A stretch of 64,000 bases of DNA from Streptomyces liangshanensis (GCF_011694815.1 NZ_CP050177.1:6641501-6705500), one strand, 5' to 3'; positions 23,594 through 32,567 are shown, counted from the first letter of the stretch. The notes: generated by a model not told the origin, from the sequence alone. Made by a program: numbers and translations.

Positions 23594-24469
23594 GTGTCCA
23601 CGGCGAACACGATGTCGGCGACGAGCGTCCGCCACGCGGCGCGGCAGGATGCCGCGACCACGGAGCACGCCCTTCCGTACCTGGAACGCCCGGCGGACGT
23701 GGCACCCAAGGACGCGCGGGAGATCTCGAAGCTCTTCTTCGCCCGGCTCTCCGAGCTGGAGGAGGGCACGCGCGACCACCAGTACGCGCGCAACACGCTC
23801 ATCGAGCTGAACCTGTCGCTGGTGCGGTACGCGGCGGGCCGGTTCCGTAACCGCGCGGACCAGATGGAGGACATCGTCCAGGTCGGCACCATCGGCCTGA
23901 TCAAGGCGATCGACCGGTTCGAACTCACCCGCGAGGTGGAGTTCGCGACCTTCGCCGTCCCGTACATCGTCGGCGAGATCAAGCGGTTCTTCCGGGACAC
24001 CAGTTGGGCGGTGCACGTCCCGCGCCGGCTCCAGGAGCTGCGCATCGACCTCGCCCGGGCGACCGACGACCTGTCCCAGCGGCTGGACCGCGCGCCCACG
24101 ACGGCCGAGCTGGCCGAGCACCTCGGGCTGGACGAGGACGAGGTCATAGAGGGCGTCGTGGCCGGCAACGGCTACACGGCCGGGTCGATCGACCTCCCGT
24201 CCGACGACTCCTCGGAGGCCTCCGCCCCGCTCTCCGACCGCCTCGGCGCCCCCGACGCGGGCCTGGAGACGGCGGAGAACGTCCAGGCGCTCAAGCCGCT
24301 CCTCAAGGAACTGGACGACCGCGAGCGCCAGATCCTGCGGATGCGCTTCGGCGACGAGATGACGCAGGCGGAGATCGGCGCCGAACTGGGCGTCACCCAG
24401 ATGCACGTGTCCCGCCTGCTGTCCCGCATCACCGGCCGCCTGCGGGACGGCCTGCTCGCGGTCGAGTAG
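23594..24469 (+). CDS. RNA polymerase sigma factor, SigB/SigF subfamily
   Basis: It is a group 3 sigma factor of 291 residues. Region 2 is LNLSLVRYAAGRFRNRADQM then DIVQVGTIGLIKAIDRFE; region 3 is PTTAELAEHLGLDEDEVIEG; region 4 is DDRERQILRMRFGDEMTQAE then GVTQMHVSRLLSRI. GTG 23594 follows AGGGAGG. Streptomyces has many paralogues for osmotic and oxidative stress and sporulation; they are usually held by anti-sigma factors, but none is encoded beside this gene. Which paralogue it is cannot be told here. A strong terminator follows. Confidence 0.92.
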   Translation: MSTANTMSATSVRHAARQDAATTEHALPYLERPADVAPKDAREISKLFFARLSELEEGTRDHQYARNTLIELNLSLVRYAAGRFRNRADQMEDIVQVGTIGLIKAIDRFELTREVEFATFAVPYIVGEIKRFFRDTSWAVHVPRRLQELRIDLARATDDLSQRLDRAPTTAELAEHLGLDEDEVIEGVVAGNGYTAGSIDLPSDDSSEASAPLSDRLGAPDAGLETAENVQALKPLLKELDDRERQILRMRFGDEMTQAEIGAELGVTQMHVSRLLSRITGRLRDGLLAVE

Positions 24470-24506
24470 ACACCGGACGGAACCAGGCCCGGTCAGGCCA
24501 GGCTTC

Positions 24507-24550
24507 ACGGAGGAGGGGCACCCCCGTCATGGGCGGTGCCCCTCCTCCGT
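24507..24550. terminator. terminator after the sigma factor gene
   Basis: The 15-bp arms ACGGAGGAGGGGCAC (24507-24521) and GTGCCCCTCCTCCGT (24536-24550) flank a 14-base loop. Three 9-bp tandem copies of TCCTCGGCG follow at 24581-24607. Confidence 0.88.
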
Positions 24551-24686
24551 CGTTCGTACGGGGGTACGGGGCCGGCCATGTCCTCGGCGTCCTCGGCGTC
24601 CTCGGCGGCGCGCGGCCCACCCACCGTGGTCTACTTCGGTGACGGTCTCCGCCGCCCCTCCGCCGTAGAGAAGTGAACCACCAGCA

Positions 24687-25169
24687 GTGCGACTCAACGA
24701 TCTCGACGAACGCATCGTCCACGCCCTGGCCGAGGACGCCCGCCGTTCCTTCGCGGACATCGGGGCACTCGTCGGGCTGTCCGCCCCGGCCGTCAAGCGG
24801 CGGGTCGACCGGTTGCGGGCCGAGGGGGCGATCACCGGGTTCACCGTACGGGTGGACCCGGCCGCGCTCGGCTGGCAGACCGAGGGGTTCATCGAGATCT
24901 ACTGCAGCCGCAACACCTCGCCCGAGGCCATCCACCGGGGCCTGGAGCGCTACCCGGAGATCGCGTCCGCCTCCACCGTCACCGGCGACGCCGACGCGAT
25001 CGTCCAGGTCTTCGCCGCCGACATGCGCCACTTCGAGCAGGTGCTCGAACGGATCGCGGGCGAGCCGTACGTCGAGCGCACCAAGTCGGTGCTGGTGCTG
25101 TCGCCCCTGCTCAGGCGCTACTCGTCGGGGTCGCCCGGCGCCCCGGGTTCACCCGCCCGCCACGGTTAG
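24687..25169 (+). CDS. Lrp/AsnC-family regulator, probably of davAB
   Basis: It has 160 residues from GTG 24687. The HTH is at 1-50 (LNDLDERIVHALAEDARRSF, LSAPAVKRRVDRLRAEGAI) and the RAM ligand domain at 65-145 (ASTVTGDADAIVQVFAADMR). Lrp proteins sense amino acids. This gene lies 150 bases before davA-davB on the same strand, so lysine or a product is a likely effector; inference from context. The C-terminal tail (SSGSPGAPGSPARHG) is low-complexity. Confidence 0.88.
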   Translation: MRLNDLDERIVHALAEDARRSFADIGALVGLSAPAVKRRVDRLRAEGAITGFTVRVDPAALGWQTEGFIEIYCSRNTSPEAIHRGLERYPEIASASTVTGDADAIVQVFAADMRHFEQVLERIAGEPYVERTKSVLVLSPLLRRYSSGSPGAPGSPARHG

Positions 25170-25321
25170 GACCCTTCGCGCAACAAATCGCCGCCCCGAC
25201 CCGTCCCCGCGCAACGGATCGGTGGTCGGCGCGCAACGGACGTGTCTTGTCCCGGCCGGGCGGTGGCCCGTACGGTCGAGACGTCCCCCAGAACCCCTTT
25301 CGTACCGTCCGAGGTCCCGCC

Positions 25322-26119
25322 ATGCCGTCGCTCCGTACCGCCCTGCTCCAGAGCTCCGGCCGGCCCGGTTCCGTCCCCGGCAACCTCGCGGTGCTCGACG
25401 CGGCGGCGGGCCGGGCCGCGGCGGCCGGGGCCGGGCTGCTGGTGTGCCCCGAGATGTTCCTGACCGGGTACGCGATCGGCGACGACGTGGCCCGGCTGGC
25501 CGAGCCCGCCGACGGGGCGAGCGCCCGCGCCGTGGCCGCGATCGCCTCGCGGCACGGGATCGCCGTGGCCTACGGCTACCCCGAGCGCGACGGCGAGCGG
25601 GTCTTCAACGCGGCCCAGCTCGTCGCCCCCGACGGCACGCGGCTCGCCGACTACCGCAAGACCCACCTCTTCGGGCCCTTCGAGCGTGAACACTTCAGCG
25701 CCGGTGACCGGCCCGTGGTCCAAGCCGAGCTGGGCGGGCTCCGGCTCGGGCTCCTGATCTGCTACGACGTCGAGTTCCCGGAGAACGTCCGGGCCCACGC
25801 CCTCGCCGGCACCGACCTGCTGCTGGTGCCCACGGCGCAGATGCACCCCTTCGAGTTCGTCGCCGAATCCGTCGTACCGGTCCGGGCGTTCGAGAACCAG
25901 ATGTACGTGGCGTACGTGAACAGGACCGGCCAGGAAGGCGCGTTCGAGTTCGTCGGACTGAGCAGCCTGGCCGGCCCCGACGGGACGACCCGGGCGCGCG
26001 CCGGGCGCGGCGAGGAACTGGTCCTCGGCGAGGCCGACCCGGCGCTGCTGACCGCGTCCCGCGCGGCCAATCCGTACCTGCTGGACCGCCGCCCCGGGCT
26101 GTACACCTCGCTCGGCTGA
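25322..26119 (+). CDS. davA: 5-aminovaleramidase (nitrilase superfamily)
   Basis: It would hydrolyse 5-aminovaleramide, made by DavB, to 5-aminovalerate and ammonia. It has 265 residues, the size of Pseudomonas DavA. The nitrilase triad is visible: Glu44 in CPEMFLTGY, Lys113 in DYRKTHLFG, and Cys147 in LICYDVEFPENV. ATG 25322 is chosen because it starts the family core (SLRTALLQ) and CCGAGG precedes it; an upstream GTG at 25247 only adds a Pro/Arg-rich stretch. Adjacency to davB fixes the substrate much better than the sequence alone, since nitrilase paralogues are many. Confidence 0.88.
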   Translation: MPSLRTALLQSSGRPGSVPGNLAVLDAAAGRAAAAGAGLLVCPEMFLTGYAIGDDVARLAEPADGASARAVAAIASRHGIAVAYGYPERDGERVFNAAQLVAPDGTRLADYRKTHLFGPFEREHFSAGDRPVVQAELGGLRLGLLICYDVEFPENVRAHALAGTDLLLVPTAQMHPFEFVAESVVPVRAFENQMYVAYVNRTGQEGAFEFVGLSSLAGPDGTTRARAGRGEELVLGEADPALLTASRAANPYLLDRRPGLYTSLG

Positions 26120-26175
26120 GTCCCAGCCCCCTTTCCCACCCCGCGCCAGTCGTACCCGCAAGGAGTCCGTACCCC

Positions 26176-27882
26176 ATGACGGTGCCCACCGCTGTCGAGC
26201 ACGTAGAGCCGGCGCAGCCGCCGATCACCATGTTCGGACCCGACTTCCCCTTCGCGTACGACGACTTCCTCAAGGACCCGGCCGGCCTCGGCCGGATACC
26301 GGAGAGCGCGTACGGCGCGGAGGTCGCCGTCATCGGCGGCGGGGTCTCCGGCCTCGTCGCCGCGTACGAACTGATGAAGATGGGGCTGCGACCGGTGGTG
26401 TACGAGGCCGACCGCCTCGGCGGCCGGCTCCGTACCGTCGGCTTCGAGGGCTGCGACCCGGCCCTCACCGCCGAGATGGGCGCGATGCGCTTCCCGCCGT
26501 CGTCCACCGCGCTCCAGCACTACATCGACCTGGTGGGCCTGGAGACCCGGCCCTTCCCCAACCCGCTGGCCGCGGGCACCCCGTCGACGGTCGTCGACCT
26601 CAAGGGCGAGTCCCACTACGCGAGGACCATCGACGACCTCCCGCAGGTCTACCGCGACGTGATGACCGCCTGGAACACCTGCCTGGAGGAAGGCGCCGAC
26701 TTCTCCGACATGAACCGGGCCCTGCGGGAGCGCGACGTGCCGCGCATCCGGGAGATCTGGGCGCGGCTGGTGGAGAAGCTCGACAACCAGACCTTCTACG
26801 GCTTCCTCTGCGACTCGCCCGCCTTCAAGTCCTTCCGCCACCGGGAGATCTTCGGCCAGGTGGGCTTCGGCACCGGCGGCTGGGACACCGACTTCCCCAA
26901 CTCGATCCTGGAGATCCTGCGGGTCGTCTACACCGAGGCGGACGACCACCACCGCGGCATCGTGGGCGGCAGCGAGCAGTTGCCGCTGCGGCTCTGGGCG
27001 GACGCGCCGGAGACGATGGCGCACTGGCCGGCCGGCACCTCGCTGAAGTCGCTGCACGCGGACGGCGAGCCGCGCCCCGCGGTGACCCGGCTGCACCGGA
27101 CCGCGGGCAACCGCGTCACGGTCACGGACGCGTCGGGCCGGATCCGTACGTACCGTGCCGCGATCTTCACCGCCCAGTCCTGGCTGCTGCTCTCCAAGAT
27201 CGCCTGTGACGACTCGCTCTTCCCGATCGACCACTGGACGGCGATGGAGCGCACCCACTACATGGAGTCGTCCAAGCTGTTCGTGCCGGTCGACCGGCCG
27301 TTCTGGCGCGACGAGGCGCGTGACGACCAGGGGCGGCCCACCGGGCGGGACGTGATGTCGATGACCCTCACGGACCGGATGACGCGCGGTACGTACCTGC
27401 TGGAGAACGGTCCTGACGAGCCGGCCGTCATCTGCCTCTCGTACACCTGGTGCGACGACAGCCTCAAGTGGCTGCCGCTGTCGGCCGAGGAGCGGATGGA
27501 GGTCATGCTCAGCTCGCTGCGCGAGATCTACCCGCGGGTCGACATACGGCGGCACATCATCGGCAGTCCGGTGACGGTGTCCTGGGAGAACGAGCCCTAC
27601 TTCATGGGCGCGTTCAAGGCGAACCTGCCCGGTCACTACCGTTACCAGCGGCGGCTGTTCACGCACTTCATGCAGGACCGGCTGCCCGCGGACAAGCGGG
27701 GGATCTTCCTGGCCGGGGACGACATCTCGTGGACGGCGGGGTGGGCCGAGGGCGCCGTCCAGACCGCGCTGAACGCGGTGTGGGGAGTCATGAACCACTT
27801 CGGCGGCGGTACGGATCCCGCGAACCCGGGGCCCGGTGACGTGTTCGACGCGATCGCGCCGGTCGAGCTGCCGGAGGACTGA
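26176..27882 (+). CDS. davB: L-lysine 2-monooxygenase (flavin amine oxidase family)
   Basis: It would convert L-lysine with O2 to 5-aminovaleramide, CO2 and water. It has 568 residues. From memory it is strikingly close to Pseudomonas putida DavB along its whole length: ITMFGPDFPFAYDDFLKDPA, the FAD dinucleotide fold AVIGGGVSGLVAAYELMKMG (GxGxxG at 54-59), QVGFGTGGWDTDFPNSILEI, ICLSYTW, and the FAD-binding end IFLAGDDISWTAGWAEGAVQ with NHFGGGTDPANPGPGDVFD. ATG 26176 has AAGGAG about 10 bases upstream. Together with davA it forms the delta-aminovalerate route of lysine breakdown. Confidence 0.92.
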   Translation: MTVPTAVEHVEPAQPPITMFGPDFPFAYDDFLKDPAGLGRIPESAYGAEVAVIGGGVSGLVAAYELMKMGLRPVVYEADRLGGRLRTVGFEGCDPALTAEMGAMRFPPSSTALQHYIDLVGLETRPFPNPLAAGTPSTVVDLKGESHYARTIDDLPQVYRDVMTAWNTCLEEGADFSDMNRALRERDVPRIREIWARLVEKLDNQTFYGFLCDSPAFKSFRHREIFGQVGFGTGGWDTDFPNSILEILRVVYTEADDHHRGIVGGSEQLPLRLWADAPETMAHWPAGTSLKSLHADGEPRPAVTRLHRTAGNRVTVTDASGRIRTYRAAIFTAQSWLLLSKIACDDSLFPIDHWTAMERTHYMESSKLFVPVDRPFWRDEARDDQGRPTGRDVMSMTLTDRMTRGTYLLENGPDEPAVICLSYTWCDDSLKWLPLSAEERMEVMLSSLREIYPRVDIRRHIIGSPVTVSWENEPYFMGAFKANLPGHYRYQRRLFTHFMQDRLPADKRGIFLAGDDISWTAGWAEGAVQTALNAVWGVMNHFGGGTDPANPGPGDVFDAIAPVELPED

Positions 27883-28010
27883 GCGCGGGGTTTCCGCCCG
27901 AGCGCGGGGTCCTCGCCGGACACGTATGCCCAGAGCTGGTCCCATCCGTGAATCGTGTGCGAACCATTGTGAGTTGTGGAGGGCACCTCTACGCTCCAAC
28001 GGTCTCGTTC

Positions 28011-28025
28011 GTGAATGACGTTCAC
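28011..28025. promoter_or_regulatory. inverted repeat upstream of the PL5 lyase
   Basis: GTGAATGACGTTCAC has 5-bp arms around TGACG and lies 21 bases before the lyase ATG. A GntR/FadR-type site is possible; no dedicated regulator is next to it. Confidence 0.35.
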
Positions 28026-28045
28026 ATACATGATGGGAGCGCTCG

Positions 28046-29317
28046 ATGAGCGGAACCCCCCGAAGGCGCCTGAGGACCCTGATCGCCGCCGCGTTCACCG
28101 CCGCGGCCGTCCTGGTCCCCGCCGCCTCCTCCTCCGCGGCCCCCGCCGTCCCCGCCACCCCGGTGATCGACGGGAAGCGGCTCCAACAGGCCCGTATCGC
28201 CCTGGACAAGGGCGACCCCGCCCTCAGGAAGGCGGTCAAGTCCCTGACCGCACAGGCCGATTCGTGGCTCGGGCAGGGCCCCTGGACCGTGGTCGACAAG
28301 CCGAGGCCGGCGCCGAGCGGCGATCCGCACGACTACCTCAGCCAGGCGCCGTACTGGTGGGCGTCCCAGCCGAGGACGGCCGAGAACCCGTGGGGTTGTC
28401 CGTACGTGCAGCGCGACGGCGAGCGCAATCCCGAGGTCGACACGGGCACCGACCGCCCCGACCTCGGGAAGGTGTTCAACTCGACCACCACGCTCAGCCT
28501 GGCCTGGTACTACACGGGCGACAAGAAGTACTCCCAGCAGGCGGCCAAGGTGCTGCGCGCCTGGTTCGTCGATCCGGCGACGCGGATGAACCCCAACCTG
28601 AACCACGGGCAGTTCATCCCCTGCAAGTACGACGGCCGGGCGATCGGCATCATCGATTTCAGCCAGCAGTTCAGCAGCGTGCTGGACGCGCTCGCGATCC
28701 TCGACACGGGCGCGCCCGGTTGGACGAAGAGCGACCGCGACGGAATGCGCGCCTGGAACAAGAGCTTCCTCGGCTGGCTGGTCGACTCGCCCTTCGGCAA
28801 GGAGGAGTCGGCGGCCAAGAACAACCACGGCACCTTCATGGACCTCCAGGTGGCGTCCCTCGCGCTGGCCACCGGCGACAAGGCGCTCGCGCGGAAGATC
28901 GTCCTCGACGCGCGCGCCAAGCGGATCGATCCGCAGATCGCGGCCGACGGCAGCCAGCCGCAGGAGCTGGCCCGGACCCGCAGCTGGCACTACTCGACCT
29001 TCGACCTGGTCGCCTATACCCGGCTCGCCGCCATCGGCAAGCAGGTCGGCGTGGACCTCTGGGCCTACCGGGGGCCGCAGGGGCAGAGCCTGTTCAAGGC
29101 CGTCGACTACCTGCTGCCCGCCGCCACCGGGGCCGCCGCCTGGCCCCACCCCGAGCTGGAGTTCTACCGGTACGCGGCCAGCGACGTCGTCCACGCGGCG
29201 GCCGACGCCGGGGACAGCAAGGCCCGCGCGGCCGTCCCGCGACTCCAGGCACCGCCCGCCGGCGACCTCTGGGCGCTGCGGCCCGCCGCGGAACAGCTCG
29301 ACTCGATCGCGGGCTAG
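28046..29317 (+). CDS. secreted alginate lyase family (PL5) protein
   Basis: It has 423 residues. The N-terminal signal has an Arg-rich start (RRRLRTLIAAAFTAAAVLV) and an Ala-rich cleavage zone near SSSAAPA. The mature protein is an alpha/alpha toroid with the PL5 features SQAPYWWASQ, NLNHGQFIPCKYDGRAIG, the catalytic-type AAKNNHGTFMDLQVASLAL and TRSWHYSTFDLVAYTRL. Known members cleave mannuronate-rich alginate. Streptomyces alginate lyases more often belong to PL7, so the true substrate may be another polyuronate. It stands alone, without transporter or uronate genes nearby. Confidence 0.85.
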   Translation: MSGTPRRRLRTLIAAAFTAAAVLVPAASSSAAPAVPATPVIDGKRLQQARIALDKGDPALRKAVKSLTAQADSWLGQGPWTVVDKPRPAPSGDPHDYLSQAPYWWASQPRTAENPWGCPYVQRDGERNPEVDTGTDRPDLGKVFNSTTTLSLAWYYTGDKKYSQQAAKVLRAWFVDPATRMNPNLNHGQFIPCKYDGRAIGIIDFSQQFSSVLDALAILDTGAPGWTKSDRDGMRAWNKSFLGWLVDSPFGKEESAAKNNHGTFMDLQVASLALATGDKALARKIVLDARAKRIDPQIAADGSQPQELARTRSWHYSTFDLVAYTRLAAIGKQVGVDLWAYRGPQGQSLFKAVDYLLPAATGAAAWPHPELEFYRYAASDVVHAAADAGDSKARAAVPRLQAPPAGDLWALRPAAEQLDSIAG

Positions 29318-29478
29318 CGGGGACCGGGGGAGGGTCCCGGGAGGTGCGAGGGGCCGGGCCGGGGAGCGGGTCCCGGGGCCGGTACGGGGGTGACTCCTGC
29401 GCCCAGGGAGGGGGTGGATAGGATGAATCCGCCCATACCGGCCGCAACGGCCGCCTCGCACCGCCCTGGAGTCCTGCC

Positions 29479-29946
29479 ATGACCGCTGGCACCCGGCCCA
29501 CCACCGACCCTGTCGAGTTCGGCGTCCTCATCCCGGTGACCGTGTACTTCGACGACTTCGACCCGATGGGCCTGCTCCACAACAGCCGCTACCCGGTGCT
29601 GGTGGAGCGGGCCTGGGTCACCTACTGGGAGCGCCACGGATTCGGCGGCCGGAAGTTCGTCGCCGCCGAGGGCGACGAGTTCAACGTCGTCAAGGACCTG
29701 CACATCGTGTTCGACCAGGCCCTGAACCAGGTGGGGGAGTACGCCGTACACCTGTGGCTGGAACCACTGGGCCGCACGTCGGCCACCGCCGGCTTCCGCG
29801 TCTGCTCGGCCGACGGCTCGGTGACGTACGCCCACGGCACCCGTACGGTGATCCGCCTCGACCCCACGACCCTGCGCCCCGTCGCCTGGAGCGACCACGT
29901 CAGGGCGCTGTCCGCGACGATGCTGCGCCCGGAGTCGGATCGCTGA
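29479..29946 (+). CDS. hotdog-fold acyl-CoA thioesterase
   Basis: It has 155 residues. The 4HBT active-site motif is VYFDDFDPMGLLHNSRYPVL (Asp/Asn of D-x-D-x-x-G-x-x-H-N), followed by FDQALNQVGEYAVHLWLEPL. The substrate is unknown. ATG 29479 follows CTGGAG. Its final 33 bases, ending exactly with the TGA, are unit 1 of a three-unit tandem repeat, and its end overlaps the convergent MFS gene by 47 bases. Confidence 0.85.
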   Translation: MTAGTRPTTDPVEFGVLIPVTVYFDDFDPMGLLHNSRYPVLVERAWVTYWERHGFGGRKFVAAEGDEFNVVKDLHIVFDQALNQVGEYAVHLWLEPLGRTSATAGFRVCSADGSVTYAHGTRTVIRLDPTTLRPVAWSDHVRALSATMLRPESDR

Positions 29947-31186
29947 CGGCCGACGCCGCGCCCGGAGCGGGATCGCTGAGGCCCGACGCCGCGTCCTGAG
30001 CCGGATCGCCGGGGCCGGCCGGCCGCCGGTCGCCCGTACGCAGCACCCCGGCGCCCGCGATCAGGCCGAGGGCGAGCAGGGTCACCAGGCCGAAGGAGAC
30101 CACCAGGGACGTCGCGTCGGCGACCGCCCCGATCGCGGAGGGGGCGATCAGCCCCGACGTGTACGTGATCGTCGCGACGCCCGCGATGGCCTGGCTCGGG
30201 TTCGGCCCGCTGCGCCCGGCCGCCGCGAAGGCGAGCGGCACGACCACCGCCACGCCCAGCCCCAGCAGCCCGAAGCCGCCCATGGCGACCAGCGGATGGG
30301 GCGCCAGGACCACCAGGACCCCGCCGGTCAGGGCGAGCGCGCCCCCGGTCCTGACCGTCCGTACCGCCCCGAACCGGTCCACCACCCGGTCGCCCGCCAG
30401 CCGCGCCACGGTCATGGTGAGGGCGAAGGCCGTGGTCGACGCGGCGGCGACCCCGGCCGAGGTGTCCAGCACGTCCCGGAGATAGACCGCGGACCAGTCG
30501 AGACTGGCGCCCTCCGCGAAGACCGCGCAGAACCCGACCGCCCCGATCAGCAGCGCCGAGCGCGGCGGCAGCGCGAAGTGCGGGGGCGCCTCGGCGTCCG
30601 GCGCGCTGCGCACGTCCAGGACCCGCCGGCAGGCGAGCAGGCCGAGAGCGGTCAGCACCAGCGCGGCGACCAGGTGGTGCAGCCGCGCGTCCGTGCCCAG
30701 GTGGGCGGCCACGGTCCCGGCGGCCGAGCCGATCAGCGCGCCCAGCGACCACATGCCGTGCAGGCCGGACATGATCGACTTGTCGAGGCGGTTCTCGACC
30801 TCCACCCCGAGCGCGTTCATCGCGACGTCCGCCATGCCCGACGTCGCGCCGTACACGAACAGCGCCAGGCACAGCACGTACAGGTTCGGCATCAGCGACG
30901 GCAGGATCAGGGACAGCGTCCACAGCGCCAGCAGCCCGCGCAGCGCCGTGCGGGCCCCGAGGCGGTGGCTGATCGCCCCGGCCAGCGGCATCGCGAGCGA
31001 CGCGCCGATCGCGGGGAACGCGAGCGCCAGGCCGAGCTGGCCCGCGCTGATCCCGGCGTGGTCCTGGATCCAGGGGATACGGGTGGCGAAGCTGCCGGTC
31101 ACGGCGCCGTGCACGCAGAAGACCGCCATCACGGCCCTCCGCGCCTGCCGCAACCTCGCCTTGTCGTGGATCGTCTCGGTCGTCAT
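29900..31186 (-). CDS. MFS transporter, probably sugar efflux or uptake, ROK-linked
   Basis: It has 428 residues with about 12 hydrophobic segments. The first loop is FCVHGAVTGSFATRIPWIQD; GHR-type loops include AISHRLGARTALRG. The start ATG 31186 has GGAGG upstream (minus strand); the longer in-frame extension covers the ROK gene and is rejected. The C-terminus has 11-residue repeats (DPAQDAASGLS, DPAPGAASAVS, DPTPGAASSR) encoded by the 33-bp tandem array. It is divergent from a ROK repressor with an operator between, so the repressor likely controls it. Confidence 0.88.
   Translation of the reverse strand: MTTETIHDKARLRQARRAVMAVFCVHGAVTGSFATRIPWIQDHAGISAGQLGLALAFPAIGASLAMPLAGAISHRLGARTALRGLLALWTLSLILPSLMPNLYVLCLALFVYGATSGMADVAMNALGVEVENRLDKSIMSGLHGMWSLGALIGSAAGTVAAHLGTDARLHHLVAALVLTALGLLACRRVLDVRSAPDAEAPPHFALPPRSALLIGAVGFCAVFAEGASLDWSAVYLRDVLDTSAGVAAASTTAFALTMTVARLAGDRVVDRFGAVRTVRTGGALALTGGVLVVLAPHPLVAMGGFGLLGLGVAVVVPLAFAAAGRSGPNPSQAIAGVATITYTSGLIAPSAIGAVADATSLVVSFGLVTLLALGLIAGAGVLRTGDRRPAGPGDPAQDAASGLSDPAPGAASAVSDPTPGAASSRTAP
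29914..30012. repeat. three 33-bp tandem repeats at the thioesterase/MFS overlap
   Basis: Units lie at 29914-29946, 29947-29979 and 29980-30012. Unit 1 ends exactly with the thioesterase TGA, and unit 2 again ends CGCTGA. On the other strand the array is in frame and encodes 11-residue repeats at the MFS C-terminus. Confidence 0.88.
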
Positions 31187-31248
31187 CGTGTCGCGTCCTC
31201 CCCTGCCGGTCGTGTGCGTCCGCGCCGGACACCAAACGGCGAGTAAAT

Positions 31249-31269
31249 TATCAGGAACCCTGCCTGATA
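31249..31269. promoter_or_regulatory. ROK operator candidate between MFS and ROK genes
   Basis: TATCAGG-N7-CCTGATA is a 21-bp dyad in the 181-bp region between the two divergent genes, 63 bases upstream of the MFS start. It is AT-rich against its surroundings, as expected of a promoter overlapped by an operator. Confidence 0.65.
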
Positions 31270-31367
31270 GATAGCGTCCCCACCGATCCGGTCGGCGGAG
31301 CACCCGCCGGTCCGGACGACGGACCACCGGGCGAACCCGCCCGCCGGCGATCTGGAAGGATCCCCGC

Positions 31368-32567
31368 ATGGCCGCATCCCCGAGCACCGCCCGTGCCATC
31401 AACGACCGCCTCGCGCTCCGACTCCTCCAGCAGGAGGGCCCGTTGACCGCCGGACAGCTCAAGACGATGACCGGGCTCTCCCGCCCCTCCGTCGCCGATC
31501 TGGTCGAACGGCTCCAGGGATCCGGGCTCGTCCACGTCGTCGGGGAGACCGGAGACCGCCGGCGCGGACCCAATGCCCGGGTGTACGGGATCGTCGCCGA
31601 CCGCGCCCATCTCGCCGCGCTCGACGTGCGCACCCACAGCGTGTCCGTCGTGGTCTCCGACCTGCTGGGCGCGACCCTCGCCGAGGCCTCCCAGCCCATC
31701 GACGGCGACACCCCCACCGAACCGGCCGTCGAGCGGGCCGCCGCCCTCCTCGAACGCACCGCCCGCGAGGCCGGGGCCGTCCGCCTGCACAGCGTCGGCA
31801 TCGGCGCGCCGGGACTGGTCGACCCGGTCAGCGGCGAACTGCGCGAGACCAGCGGCCTGCCCGCCTGGCACCGCAGGCTCGTCGCGGCCCTGCACGAGCG
31901 GCTGCCGGCCACCGTCCTGGTGGAGAACGAGACGAACCTCGCCGCCCTCGCCGAACAACGCCTCGGCGCGGCCCGCGGCCAGGACACCTTTGTCCTGCTC
32001 TGGCTCGGCCACGGCGTCGGCGCGGCCGTCATGCTCGACGGCCGGCTCCGCAGAGGCGCCTCCGGCGGCGCCGGCGAGATCGGCTTCCTGCCCGTGCCCG
32101 GCACCTCGCAGCTGCCCTCCGCGCTCGCCTGCGACGGCGGCTTCCACACCCTGGCCGGCTCGGCGGCCGTCTGCGAACTGGGCGAACGCCATGGCCTGAC
32201 CCCCGACCCCCGGCCCGAGGAACTCCCCGCGGCCGCCTACGTACGCGCCGCCCTGGCCGCGGAGCGGAAGGGCGAACCGTTCCTCGTCGCCCTGGCCGAA
32301 CGGCTGGCCATCGGGGCGGCGGCGGTCAGCGCCGTCATCGACCCCGGCCGGGTCGTCCTGGCCGGCGAGGTCGGCCACGCGGGCGGCCCCGCCCTCGCCG
32401 CCCGCGTCGAGGAACGCCTCGCGGCCATGACCCCGCTGCGTACGGAGGTCAGGGCCGGGACCCTGGGCGGCGCGGCGGTCCTGCGGGGCGCCCTGCTCAC
32501 TGCGCGCGACGCGGCCCAGGACGCCCTGTTCGCGCCGGGCGCCGGGGATCCGGTGACCGCGCACTGA
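31368..32567 (+). CDS. ROK-family transcriptional repressor
   Basis: It has 399 residues. The N-terminal winged HTH (LALRLLQQEGPLTAGQLKTM, LSRPSVADLVERLQ) is followed by the sugar-kinase-like ROK domain: VGIGAPGLVDPVSGEL, ENETNLAALAEQRLG and LGHGVGAAVMLDGRLRRGAS with GGAGEIGF. The classical Cys-rich zinc motif of ROK proteins is largely missing; only ALACDGGFHTLAG occupies that place. It probably binds a sugar and releases the operator at 31249-31269 to express the divergent MFS gene. Confidence 0.88.
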   Translation: MAASPSTARAINDRLALRLLQQEGPLTAGQLKTMTGLSRPSVADLVERLQGSGLVHVVGETGDRRRGPNARVYGIVADRAHLAALDVRTHSVSVVVSDLLGATLAEASQPIDGDTPTEPAVERAAALLERTAREAGAVRLHSVGIGAPGLVDPVSGELRETSGLPAWHRRLVAALHERLPATVLVENETNLAALAEQRLGAARGQDTFVLLWLGHGVGAAVMLDGRLRRGASGGAGEIGFLPVPGTSQLPSALACDGGFHTLAGSAAVCELGERHGLTPDPRPEELPAAAYVRAALAAERKGEPFLVALAERLAIGAAAVSAVIDPGRVVLAGEVGHAGGPALAARVEERLAAMTPLRTEVRAGTLGGAAVLRGALLTARDAAQDALFAPGAGDPVTAH

